DNA from: DATKHF01 sp035510355
GTDB taxonomy: Bacteria; Patescibacteriota; Saccharimonadia; Saccharimonadales; UBA4665
Assembly: GCA_035510355.1 (NCBI GenBank)
Contig: DATKHF010000028.1
Coordinates: 1 to 38,080 of the forward strand
Direction: 5' to 3'
Length of the DNA stretch: 38,080 nucleotides
Both the position numbers and the translations under genes were made by a program. Every line of letters starts with the position of its first letter. Within the stretch, counting starts at the first letter, position 1. Of this stretch, positions 14,776-22,030 are shown in pieces. The notes beneath the pieces are model-generated. The model saw only the letters and a list, made by a program, of their open reading frames with translations. It did not search any database and had not been told where the DNA came from.

Positions 14776-15921
14776 ATGGCAACAAAGAAATATGATGACC
14801 AGCTACTAGAGTCACTGTACAAGGTTTATCAAACTAACCCAGAAGACTTAGACTTCAAAAAATACTTTGCGCTCGAACTATATAAAAATGGTGAATTAAA
14901 AGATGCCCGACCACTCTTGGTGGAAGTGTTCGAAGTCGATAAAGATTTAAATGTAGAACATGCGCTCAACGATATTGTGCTCAAGCTAGATCCGGAGAGT
15001 CATAAGCTTGGCTTCGTGACCAGCGAAGGCCAGGGCGTTAAAGTTCCGCAATCGAAAAAGGATCTCATTACATTCGCTAACGTGGCGGGAATGGATGAAG
15101 TCAAGGAAGCGATCCGCACAGATATCATTTATCCGTTCCAGCATCCTGAAATGTACGCTAAATATAATAAGCAAGCCGGCGGCGGCATCTTGATGTTCGG
15201 TCCTCCGGGTTGCGGTAAAACCTATATAGCCCGTGCATCAGCTGGCGAAATAAACGCAGAATTTGTGAGCGCTTCAATTCATGAACTACTTAGTTCGTAC
15301 GCGGGAGAAGGTGAACGGAGCCTGCACTATTTCTTTGAATTAGCTCGAGAAAAAGCACCGGCTGTCATGTTTTTTGACGAGATTGACGCTATCGGTAGCA
15401 GCCGTTCTGGTCTTAACTCGGTTGTACGCCCGCTTGTGAATCAGCTCCTTACCGAAATGGATGGGTTGGAAGACAATAATAAAGACTTGCTCATTATTGG
15501 CGCAACGAATCTTCCCTGGGAAGTTGATAGCGCTCTTCGTCGACCTGGTCGTTTTGATAAAATCTTATTTGTTCCGCCTCCCGACAAGGCAGCTCGGGCT
15601 CGCTTATTCGAATTGAATATGGCAGGGAAACCCCATGATGATATTGATTACACTGCCCTAGCTGAAGCGACTAAGCAGTATTCGGCAGCTGACATTGTCC
15701 ATATCTGTGACGAGGCCAGCGAAGAAACATTCAAAGTAGCGATCCGTACCAGTAAAGAGGAAAAGATCAGCCACAAACTGCTAAAAGAAACAACCGATAA
15801 ATCGCACTCATCCATTAAAGAGTGGTTCGACACAGTCCGCAACTACATCGAATACAGCAATGAGGCGGGTCTGTTCGACCAAGTAAAAGACTACCTCCAA
15901 AAAGTCAAAGATGAGCGCTGA
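14776..15921 (+). CDS. AAA ATPase (Cdc48/Vps4-like) with helical N-terminal domain
   Basis: Cytoplasmic AAA-family ATPase without a protease domain, 381 residues. The N-terminal 85 residues look like one or two TPR-like helical hairpins (YFALELYKNGELKDARPLLVE). The AAA module begins FANVAGMDEVKEAI. It has Walker A GPPGCGKT (142-149), Walker B VMFFDEID (197-204), sensor 1 IIGATN and the arginine-finger segment RRPGRFDK. The C-terminal helical lid is followed by a short helix. It resembles FtsH and Cdc48 modules but has no membrane segment and no HExxH. It overlaps the TPR gene by 11 bases, so an ATPase-adaptor complex is likely. TATTAT or TACTAT lies 6-9 bases before the ATG. Confidence 0.9.
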   Translation: MATKKYDDQLLESLYKVYQTNPEDLDFKKYFALELYKNGELKDARPLLVEVFEVDKDLNVEHALNDIVLKLDPESHKLGFVTSEGQGVKVPQSKKDLITFANVAGMDEVKEAIRTDIIYPFQHPEMYAKYNKQAGGGILMFGPPGCGKTYIARASAGEINAEFVSASIHELLSSYAGEGERSLHYFFELAREKAPAVMFFDEIDAIGSSRSGLNSVVRPLVNQLLTEMDGLEDNNKDLLIIGATNLPWEVDSALRRPGRFDKILFVPPPDKAARARLFELNMAGKPHDDIDYTALAEATKQYSAADIVHICDEASEETFKVAIRTSKEEKISHKLLKETTDKSHSSIKEWFDTVRNYIEYSNEAGLFDQVKDYLQKVKDER

Positions 15922-16732
15922 CCCTGACCAATTACAGCGGTTAACGACAGAATTAAACGCACTAACCGGTAGTCATCGCTACGACCTTATAAGTAACGTG
16001 GCAACTAAGATTCTTGCCATTGAACCCACAAATTATGTAGCCCTAGCCGACCTAGCAGCCGCACAATATTACAAAGCTGCCCGCGTCAGCCAATCTGATG
16101 ATGATTTTACTGCTGTGCGAGAGACGATTGAGCGAGCACTCTCGGTGTATCCGAACGAGGCATATTTTTATTTTCTCTTGTATCATTATTATCTTTGGTA
16201 CGGTGGCGCGCAGTATATACAGGCCAGAGATTGCTTGCTGACAGCGATTAAGTTGCAGCCTACGACCGCCATATATTACCGTCAGCTCGGTGAAATATAT
16301 CTAATAAACAGAGAGGCCAACAAGGCGACCAAATACTTACAAGAAGCCGTTAGGCTAGCTCCTAATGAAGCTGAATACCGCAGCAGATTAGCATTAGCCC
16401 TGCTGCGCCAACACAAAGTCAAAGAGAGCTTGGCAATGGCTGAGCAGGCATTGCATGATGCTCCAGACGATATGCAAGTACTAGATACGGTTGGAATGGT
16501 ATACATCCTTATAGGTGATCTCGAAAAGGCAGATCGTTTCTTCCGGGATGCCATTCGGCGTGACCCGAATTATAACTATTTTCACCAGCACATGGATTGG
16601 ATTAAACGGGAACTGCCTGATAAGCAACGGCGTGAGCAACAAGGAGAGAAGTACACACCACTTTATATCCGCCAGAAGGGTTCAAAGCGCTTTTTCGATG
16701 AAGACGGTCCGAATACAGTTGCGCTTGAATAA
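15911..16732 (+). CDS. TPR-repeat protein partner of the AAA ATPase
   Basis: Soluble protein of 273 residues built mainly of tetratricopeptide repeats. Recognisable units include IYYRQLGEIYLINREANKATKYLQEAVRLAPN, given here only as the region about residues 117-148. The next unit (about 151-182) holds AEYRSRLALALLRQHKV and ALHDAPDD, and another (about 185-217) contains LDTVGMVYILIGDLEKA and RDAIRRDPN. An N-terminal part (1-110) also has TPR-like helices rich in Tyr. The C-terminal 45 residues are basic and end in a non-repeat tail. The start lies inside the ATPase gene, indicating coupled translation and probably a fixed stoichiometry. Function otherwise unknown. Confidence 0.85.
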   Translation: MSADPDQLQRLTTELNALTGSHRYDLISNVATKILAIEPTNYVALADLAAAQYYKAARVSQSDDDFTAVRETIERALSVYPNEAYFYFLLYHYYLWYGGAQYIQARDCLLTAIKLQPTTAIYYRQLGEIYLINREANKATKYLQEAVRLAPNEAEYRSRLALALLRQHKVKESLAMAEQALHDAPDDMQVLDTVGMVYILIGDLEKADRFFRDAIRRDPNYNYFHQHMDWIKRELPDKQRREQQGEKYTPLYIRQKGSKRFFDEDGPNTVALE

Positions 16733-16788
16733 ATGAGTTCGAGTCCCGCTACGGTGTTTAACCTGGGTTAGTGCGAAAGTCCTATATA

Positions 16789-16821
16789 TTTAAAAGACCT
16801 CCGTATAGGAGGTCTTTTAAA
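16789..16821. terminator. Bidirectional terminator between convergent genes
   Basis: A 14-bp perfect stem, TTTAAAAGACCTCC (16789-16802) with GGAGGTCTTTTAAA (16808-16821), and loop GTATA. A/T-rich ends give a T-tract in both directions. It lies between the TPR gene and the small minus-strand gene. Confidence 0.85.
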
Positions 16822-16826
16822 TCACT

Positions 16827-17033
16827 CTACAGGTCGCGCTCTCTTAATCTCCGGGCGATATGTCTAAATTTTCTCCTCATAAAGTAACTATCTTCTAGTA
16901 ATTCGGCTTCTCGTAATCCTGGCGAATCTTGAGAAATATCATCTTGTGGCTCACCAGCATTATATAAATATTGTTGAAAGTAGGTTTTTGGATGTTTTTG
17001 CTGTTTGTTCGGTGTTGAATATTCTTGTGGCAT
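16827..17033 (-). CDS. Small basic hypothetical protein, 68 residues
   Basis: Unrecognised small protein. The ATG at 17033 has a good ribosome site (GAAGGA, 6 bases upstream), and the gene runs up to the bidirectional terminator, so I take it as real. The N-terminal half is rich in Q, P, N and Y. The C-terminal half is helical and strongly basic (FMRRKFRHIARRLRERDL), which would suit binding to RNA, DNA or the membrane surface. Upstream, a 7-bp inverted repeat GCTTTAT-CGA-ATAAAGC (17055-17071) may be part of its control region. It is divergent from the crp-like gene. Confidence 0.6.
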   Translation of the reverse strand: MPQEYSTPNKQQKHPKTYFQQYLYNAGEPQDDISQDSPGLREAELLEDSYFMRRKFRHIARRLRERDL

Positions 17034-17160
17034 AAGAATCCTTCTAATTTATTTGCTTTATCGAATAAAGCCTAGCAGTTTGTGTGACATCCTCCTCTTC
17101 ACTGATGTACGTAATGATGTTAGCTTACTGTTCATATCATAACGCTATTGTTTTTACTAG

Positions 17161-17205
17161 TATGTGCGCACCGTCACATAATAGTAGTGTGAGTACGCGC
17201 ATAAT
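17161..17205 (+). promoter_or_regulatory. Crp/Fnr-type operator and promoter of the crp-like gene
   Basis: TATGTG (17161-17166) and CACATA (17175-17180) are exact inverted half-sites separated by 8 bases, equivalent to TGTGC-N6-TCACA against the Crp consensus TGTGA-N6-TCACA. A further TGTGA lies at 17188-17192. CATAAT (17200-17205) is a likely -10, 6 bases before the ATG at 17212. If transcription begins at the ATG, the dyad is centred at -41.5, the class II activator position. Confidence 0.6.
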
Positions 17206-17211
17206 AAACAT

Positions 17212-17889
17212 ATGACCACAAACCTCATGGCTGCCATGCCGGCTCAAAAAACTAAAGACGAAAGTATTATCTCTCATTTTAATGACGGTCTCTTGATGCG
17301 TTTTTCGAAAGAAGAAACAATCATTAATGATTTTAATGAACCCGAGGGCGTATATCTCATTAAAGAGGGTTTTGTAAAAGCGTACTCTATATCACAGGAT
17401 GGCCATGGAAACCTCTTAATTATTCACCAGGCCGGGGAATTGATACCATTACCATGGGCTTTGGATGGAGCGCATACTACAGGCTTGTTTTATGAAGCAA
17501 TGACGGACGTTATAGTTCTAAAATCCTCTAAGGATAAGCTGCGTAGTGCCATGGGCAATAATACATGGCTGTCACAGGAGATACTAAGGCAGGCAGTAAA
17601 CATAATTACTATATACACTCAGAGAATACAAACTCTGGAGTTTCGCTCAGCTCGTGGAAGAATTATTGCAGAGTTACTATATTTAGCCGAAAGATTCGGT
17701 AAATCACGCGGTAAAGAGGTTCTTATTGATGCTCCTATAACTCATCAAGATGTCGCCGATTCTATTAACATGTCACGGGAGACGGCAAGTCGAGAGTTTG
17801 AATTACTTTTTAAAGAAAAACTCTTAGGCCAAGAGGACCATCTTTTTACTATCCTCGATTTACGCAAGATGCAAATGGCACTGAGTTAA
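17212..17889 (+). CDS. Crp/Fnr-family transcription regulator
   Basis: Cytoplasmic DNA-binding regulator, 225 residues. The N-terminal beta-barrel (about 20-125) follows the cyclic-nucleotide-binding fold (EGVYLIKEGFVKAYS, GELIPLPWAL). The phosphate-cassette arginine expected for cAMP binding is not evident. A long dimer helix (about 120-150) leads to the winged helix with THQDVADSINMSRETASREFE. The recognition helix has R-E-x-x-S-R, matching the Crp-type contacts with TGTGA. The protein has no cysteine, which excludes an Fnr-type iron-sulfur sensor. The Crp-type site in its own promoter suggests autoregulation. The signal is unknown. Confidence 0.88.
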   Translation: MTTNLMAAMPAQKTKDESIISHFNDGLLMRFSKEETIINDFNEPEGVYLIKEGFVKAYSISQDGHGNLLIIHQAGELIPLPWALDGAHTTGLFYEAMTDVIVLKSSKDKLRSAMGNNTWLSQEILRQAVNIITIYTQRIQTLEFRSARGRIIAELLYLAERFGKSRGKEVLIDAPITHQDVADSINMSRETASREFELLFKEKLLGQEDHLFTILDLRKMQMALS

Positions 17890-17893
17890 TTGG

Positions 17894-17928
17894 CCCGGAG
17901 ATATCTAAAGCCACTCCAGGGGTTTTTT
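17894..17928 (+). terminator. Probable terminator after the crp-like gene
   Basis: CCCGGAG (17894-17900) pairs with CTCC-(A)-GGG (17914-17921, one bulged A), followed by six T. The single bulge and large loop lower certainty. Confidence 0.5.
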
Positions 17929-17938
17929 GTTTTATAGG

Positions 17939-17947
17939 TGTTATAAT
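17939..17947 (+). promoter_or_regulatory. Extended -10 promoter of the hydrolase gene
   Basis: TGTTATAAT (17939-17947) is an exact extended -10 element (TGNTATAAT). The ATG at 17955 follows after 7 bases, again predicting a leaderless mRNA. No clear -35 is present; the upstream bases are the preceding terminator. Confidence 0.6.
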
Positions 17948-17954
17948 AGGCAAA

Positions 17955-18803
17955 ATGAACGTAGATTTCTGCCGCTTCAAAGCTACTGATGATGTCGATT
18001 TGCAAGGCTGGCTCAATAATGAGAGTAGTGACGTAGCCGTTGTGCATGTTCACGGTATGTCAGGTAACGGTTACGAAAATTATTTCTTAGATAATTTACG
18101 CGCAACTTATGCAATAGCAAATATATCAATGTTTGCTATTGACACTCGAGGACATGGAATTATCAGTGATTTTAGACAAGGCGATAGTAACAAGCATGGC
18201 GGTAGTTGCTTTGAGATTTTCGAGGAAAGCGTCTATGACATACTGGGCGCCATCGATTATTTAAAAACACTTGGCAAGTCAAAATTTATCCTTCAAGGGC
18301 ATTCACTTGGTTGTATGAAAGTTGTTAATTTTGTTCTAACACAGAGCGCGCCCTATGTTACTAAGGTGATTTTGCTCGCACCAACCGACATGACTGGATG
18401 GGCAAGTACCGATGTTCACCATCAAGCCTACTTACGAAAAGCTAAAGACCTCCTGTCGAAAGGCAAGGGCGAAGAGCTAGTTAATGCCCAGTGTTGGTTA
18501 GACAAAACACCGATATCAGCACAGACCTATCCGACAATTTGCGAGGCCGGTAGTGCGGCAGATATTTATGGCAACCGCGAGGGCGGCACGTTACTTGGCA
18601 GAGTTACGATACCAACACTTATTCCTTATGGCGATGAAGATATCGGCATAACTAAAATCGATGGCACTATCGATGCGTGGCTTAAGCGTATTAATAAAAT
18701 TAAGAACGTACATACCCAGATATCGATCATAAAAGGCGCAACTCATAGTTTTGCAGAACATGAGGCGGAGCTGTCTGCTGCAGTCCAGGGGTTTTTAGAA
18801 TAA
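17955..18803 (+). CDS. Alpha/beta hydrolase
   Basis: Cytoplasmic hydrolase, 282 residues, substrate unknown. The fold is evident from the oxyanion-side motif VVHVHGMSGNGYENYF (about 29-44), DTRGHG, the nucleophile elbow GHSLG (Ser near residue 117), a likely acid in YGDEDIG (near 228) and the catalytic His in GATHSF (near 262). There is no signal peptide or lid insertion of note. Such proteins include esterases and acyl hydrolases. The gene is transcribed alone from its own promoter after the crp-like gene. Confidence 0.87.
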   Translation: MNVDFCRFKATDDVDLQGWLNNESSDVAVVHVHGMSGNGYENYFLDNLRATYAIANISMFAIDTRGHGIISDFRQGDSNKHGGSCFEIFEESVYDILGAIDYLKTLGKSKFILQGHSLGCMKVVNFVLTQSAPYVTKVILLAPTDMTGWASTDVHHQAYLRKAKDLLSKGKGEELVNAQCWLDKTPISAQTYPTICEAGSAADIYGNREGGTLLGRVTIPTLIPYGDEDIGITKIDGTIDAWLKRINKIKNVHTQISIIKGATHSFAEHEAELSAAVQGFLE

Positions 18804-18846
18804 CTTAATAAATTTCAGGGGCATTAGATAGATCACAAGTATTTAC

Positions 18847-18874
18847 TTGCATAGCAGAGATTCATTGCTATAAT
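18847..18874 (+). promoter_or_regulatory. Upstream promoter of the mini-gene region
   Basis: TTGCAT (18847-18852), 16 bases, TATAAT (18869-18874) preceded by TGC (extended -10). It points into the 18.9-19.1 kb mini-gene and would make a longer leader that includes TAGC-GTAA-GCTA, a small hairpin. Confidence 0.5.
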
Positions 18875-18919
18875 AAGCACTAGCGTAAGCTAAAACAAAA
18901 AAGCCAGTCACGACAGATA

Positions 18920-18958
18920 TTGACAAATTGAGTTTAAACAGTTATAATTATAACTGTT
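18920..18958 (+). promoter_or_regulatory. Consensus promoter with 22-bp perfect palindrome
   Basis: TTGACA (18920-18925), exactly 17 bases, TATAAT (18943-18948): a full consensus sigma-70-type promoter. The halves AACAGTTATAA (18937-18947) and TTATAACTGTT (18948-18958) form a perfect 22-bp palindrome over the -10 box and expected start site, the place for a dimeric repressor. A second perfect palindrome TTGTGG/CCACAA (18957-18968) directly follows. Confidence 0.85.
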
Positions 18959-19007
18959 GTGGCCACAAACAAACATTTACAAACAAACAAAAAAAGGAGT
19001 AGCGCCT

Positions 19008-19100
19008 ATGAGTGCCTCAAACTCCCAAAACGGTCTAGCCTTTGAGCTAGTCCCAAGTCAAGCGTTGTCGAAAATCGACAAGATTTTAGGCAAAGTATAA
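19008..19100 (+). CDS. 30-residue mini-protein
   Basis: Short open reading frame of 30 codons plus TAA, not recognised. It has AAAGGAG 8 bases before the ATG, an A/C-rich unstructured leader with repeated ACAAACA, a consensus promoter upstream and a strong terminator downstream, so expression is well supported. The peptide begins MSASNSQNGLAFEL and ends SKIDKILGKV. The first part is polar, while the last 14 or so residues could form an amphipathic basic helix. There is no signal peptide, and no cysteine. It might be a regulatory, signalling or toxin-like peptide. Alternatively the transcript itself may be the functional product. Confidence 0.65.
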   Translation: MSASNSQNGLAFELVPSQALSKIDKILGKV

Positions 19101-19112
19101 AACTTGGCTAAT

Positions 19113-19144
19113 AAAAGCCCTCACCTAAAAATGAGGGCTTTTTC
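19113..19144 (+). terminator. Rho-independent terminator of the mini-gene
   Basis: AAAAGCCCTCA (19113-19123) pairs with TGAGGGCTTTT (19132-19142) around an 8-base loop, ending in a T-run. The stem has four consecutive G-C pairs plus one more. Confidence 0.9.
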
Positions 19145-19168
19145 TATTTACCTTAGTTTTATACTTTT

Positions 19169-19244
19169 TGGTAGCAGCGACTGGATTTGAACCAGTGACC
19201 CCAGGCTTATGAGTCCTGTGCTCTAACCACTGAGCTACGCTGCC
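19169..19244 (-). tRNA. tRNA with anticodon CAU, probably elongator tRNA-Met
   Basis: Full cloverleaf on the minus strand. Acceptor GGCAGCG pairs with CGCTGCT, so the first pair is G-U. Discriminator A and CCA are encoded (19169-19171). Anticodon loop CTCATAA in the stem ACAGGA/GCCTGG region, with the variable and T-arm region GGGGTCACTGGTTCAAATCC close to bacterial elongator Met. Not the initiator because the first position pairs. The Ile2 assignment is the alternative. The stretch 19245-19350 holds nothing recognised. Confidence 0.87.
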
Positions 19245-19350
19245 ACAAAAAAACATAAAACTTCTTTGGGTTAGTCTAAGCCACCCTGATTTAAGAAAGC
19301 ATTACGTCTTCGATGACCATCTGAAATATAGCATTTTTTATCTCTGTTGA

Positions 19351-21456
19351 CTAGCGCTTAGCCTTGGCGCCAGGACGATGGCTTGGCCACCATACAACGT
19401 AGCCAAGTACAGCCGAAATGCTTGGGATCAAAAAGGGAGCAATAACAAACGCTGAAAGGGCTACGCCAATCGCGATAGCTGCTCCCATCTGCGACAGAAA
19501 ACTAATTCCTGCAAGTAGTAGTGATCCAAAAGTTGCAGCAAGAATGAGCCCTGCTGATGCAACCGTTGCACTACTATGCTCGACAGTTAGATCGGCAGCT
19601 TTACGGGGAAGGTGACCTTCACTGACCTCCTCTCTCAGTCGGGTAATTGTGAGAATATTGTAATCAGTACCAATTGCTACAACAAAGATGAACATGAACA
19701 GGGGAATGAAGAAAATAATCCCGGGAGCGTTACCTATGCGCTGAAATATAAGTGTCGTCGTACCAAGCGTGGCTACATAGCCTAAGCCTACACATATCAG
19801 TAAAAAGACTGGTGCCACGAGACTACGCAGTAGCACAGTCAGGATAATGAAGATAAACACTGCAGCAATCGGGAAAATAACCTTAAGGTCACGATCAGTA
19901 ACGGCTTTAATATCGGCTAGTAGAGCCGTACTCCCCCCTACGTATACATGCGAATTGGTAATAGTAACGCTATGGGCAGCTTGACGAATTGGGCCGGCTA
20001 CATCGGTTATAGCTATTGCGCTAGAGGGGTCATTCTTTAGGATTACTGAGACGACAGCAATCTTACCGCTAGGCGCAATGACAGCAGGCTCAACAGCTGA
20101 GACACCGGTAGCATGCTGTAGGCGTTGTGTAAGCGGAGCAAGTTGTGCGGGAGAAAGCGTACTAGTACTACTAACGTACACTTCAGTCGGGTTCAAAACG
20201 CCGGCCGGGAAAGCACCGGTTAACTCATTATACCCAGTGGCAGATTCCGTGCCTTTCGGTGGTTGAGAGAAAGAGCTATAGTCAGATTTATAGCCAAGCG
20301 CAAAGACACTAACGCCAATTAATACGATGACTACTACTGCAGCCATAACGGCCGGTCGCTTAGCAATAAGACCACCAATTTTTTTAGAAATAGTGGGGTT
20401 CAGAGATTTACTCTTCCAAGCTTTACTCGGCCAGAAGACTTTATCCTTCACGATAGCCACCAACGCTGGTATCAATGTTAAGGCAGCCAACATCATAACG
20501 CCCACACAAATCACTAACCCTGGGGCCATCGTGTGGAATATGCCAAACTTCGCAAAGAACAATGCTGAAAATGACGTTAACACGACAAGTGCAGCAGATA
20601 GAATTGCGAGTCCTGCCCGACTAAGTGCAAAGCTAACCGCTGCCCGACTATGATCACCGGAGCGCAAACGTTCACGGTAACGAAATAGCAGGAACAAAAT
20701 ATAGTCTGTGCCAATTCCGAATAGTACTACTGTAAATATAACGCTCAACTGTTGACTGACTTGAAAGTTAAATAGTTTTGCAGCATCAGCCAGTAGCGAA
20801 GTTGCCATGAGATCGACTACTCCTACGGCCGCAATTGGTAACAAACCAGCGAATGGGCTGCGAAAGATTAATGCTGGGAGTACTAATACCATCAGCAGTG
20901 TTCCAATACTAACAATTTTTAGGGCTCGGGTTGATTGTCCCGAAGTGTCATAGCTGATCGCTTCTTCGCCTGTAACAGCAGCTTTTATATTCGAACCAGT
21001 AAGTTTTGCGGCTAGCGCATCGCGTACATTTTTTACTGCATTGATAGTTGCTGTGTCTTGCGCATTGCCTGAATATGTTACTTGGGCAAGCTGGACTTTA
21101 TGATTGGGCGCAAGCTGTTTCGGGCTGGTTGTAACAGATAATATGTGCGACAAATGTTGTTCTGAAAGTGAGTTGACTGTGCTGGTTATAGTTTGCAAAT
21201 CAGTGCTAGTTAAGGCCTGATTAGACTTACTTTCAAAGACAATAAGATCAGTGGCATCTTGACTGTTAGGAGATATTTTCTTAGCAATGTTAATTGCTTC
21301 TACCGATTCATAGCCCTTGGGTAGGAAACTGCTCTGATTATTGCTCTCTACACTACTTAAGCTTGGGGATAGGCTAACAATTAAAACAGCCGCTAAAAGC
21401 CAAACAACTATAACCCACCAACGATTTCGTACAATAAATTCACTAAACTTTTGCAT
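19351..21456 (-). CDS. MMPL-family (RND superfamily) transporter
   Basis: Large cytoplasmic membrane exporter of the MmpL/YdfJ type, 701 residues from the ATG at 21456. That start has GGAGG 8 bases upstream; an ATG at 21471 has no spaced ribosome site. It has the two-fold RND layout: a transmembrane helix near 9-30, an extracytoplasmic domain (about 31-165), a five- to six-helix bundle with GTDYILFLLFRYRERL, a second extracytoplasmic domain and a second bundle with the matching GTDYNILTITRLREE. The paired GTDY motifs are the proton-relay signature. It overlaps marR by 14 bases, so the regulator controls its own exporter. Substrate unknown (lipids or drugs in the family). Confidence 0.92.
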   Translation of the reverse strand: MQKFSEFIVRNRWWVIVVWLLAAVLIVSLSPSLSSVESNNQSSFLPKGYESVEAINIAKKISPNSQDATDLIVFESKSNQALTSTDLQTITSTVNSLSEQHLSHILSVTTSPKQLAPNHKVQLAQVTYSGNAQDTATINAVKNVRDALAAKLTGSNIKAAVTGEEAISYDTSGQSTRALKIVSIGTLLMVLVLPALIFRSPFAGLLPIAAVGVVDLMATSLLADAAKLFNFQVSQQLSVIFTVVLFGIGTDYILFLLFRYRERLRSGDHSRAAVSFALSRAGLAILSAALVVLTSFSALFFAKFGIFHTMAPGLVICVGVMMLAALTLIPALVAIVKDKVFWPSKAWKSKSLNPTISKKIGGLIAKRPAVMAAVVVIVLIGVSVFALGYKSDYSSFSQPPKGTESATGYNELTGAFPAGVLNPTEVYVSSTSTLSPAQLAPLTQRLQHATGVSAVEPAVIAPSGKIAVVSVILKNDPSSAIAITDVAGPIRQAAHSVTITNSHVYVGGSTALLADIKAVTDRDLKVIFPIAAVFIFIILTVLLRSLVAPVFLLICVGLGYVATLGTTTLIFQRIGNAPGIIFFIPLFMFIFVVAIGTDYNILTITRLREEVSEGHLPRKAADLTVEHSSATVASAGLILAATFGSLLLAGISFLSQMGAAIAIGVALSAFVIAPFLIPSISAVLGYVVWWPSHRPGAKAKR

Positions 21457-21892
21457 GCACTTTTCCTCCATCCTTTACATATTGCCGACTAACTTTTTCA
21501 ATTAATCCAACCAACGTGTTTAATTCATCATCACTTAGTTCACTAAATAATCTACTCAGCATCTGAGCCTTAGCAGTACGCACCTTCTGAAATACGTTCT
21601 TACCCTCTTTAGTGGTTTCCACAACAACCTCTCGGCGATTGTTTGGATTCAGCTTTCTGGTTAGAAGGCCAGCTTTTTCTAATGAATCAATATGCTGTGT
21701 TGCTGCCCCAGAAGTTACTCGTAGATTCTCTGCTAGCTCCTTAACACCAATCGCTTCATGCATACCAATTATCATCAGAACATGATTTTGGGCAGGGGAA
21801 CAACCCGAAATACCAGCTTGCTCTTGATACATCTCTTTACCGATGATCATCAAACTTTGTTCGAGCTTATTAAACAGTTCGTTGCGATTCAT
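21443..21892 (-). CDS. MarR-family transcription repressor
   Basis: Dimeric winged-helix regulator, 149 residues, encoded first in the efflux operon. The fold is shown by the helix SPAQNHVLMIIGMHEAIG, then VKELAENLRVTSGAATQHIDSLEKAGLL (recognition helix about 55-75), and the wing RKLNPNNRREVVVETT, where the D/N-x-R-R pattern is typical of MarR. The C-terminal helix completes the dimer interface. Two identical palindromic boxes sit directly before its ATG, fitting autorepression relieved by a ligand that the MMPL pump exports. Cys near residue 31 is a possible redox or ligand site, not proven. Confidence 0.92.
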   Translation of the reverse strand: MNRNELFNKLEQSLMIIGKEMYQEQAGISGCSPAQNHVLMIIGMHEAIGVKELAENLRVTSGAATQHIDSLEKAGLLTRKLNPNNRREVVVETTKEGKNVFQKVRTAKAQMLSRLFSELSDDELNTLVGLIEKVSRQYVKDGGKVHAKV

Positions 21893-21893
21893 A

Positions 21894-21934
21894 TTAGTTA
21901 CTAAACATTTTAGTTACTAATATATAAATGTCAA
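21894..21934 (-). promoter_or_regulatory. marR promoter with duplicated palindromic operator
   Basis: TTAGTTACTAA (plus-strand reading) occurs exactly at 21894-21904 and 21910-21920, a period of 16 bases. Each copy is TTAGT-T-ACTAA, an inverted repeat. On the minus strand TTGACA (21934-21929), 16 bases, TAAAAT (21912-21907). The boxes cover the -10 and the bases just before the ATG, an ideal place for MarR repression. Confidence 0.8.
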
Positions 21935-21963
21935 CCTAATAGTAAGATATTGATATTGTTTTT

Positions 21964-21983
21964 TAGTAATCGTACCTTTACTA
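21964..21983. promoter_or_regulatory. Possible third MarR-like half-site pair
   Basis: TAGTAA (21964-21969) and TTACTA (21978-21983) are inverted copies 8 bases apart, with half-sites like those of the marR operator. They lie upstream of the divergent membrane-protein gene at 22031. Confidence 0.4.
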
Positions 21984-22030
21984 TTGTTTATATACTGATA
22001 ACAAGGTCACAATGGTAAAAGAATGATGAG

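Noticed and set aside
14580..14795. 71-codon frame beginning inside the initiator tRNA
   Set aside because: It translates tRNA and terminator sequence and runs into the AAA gene; not coding.
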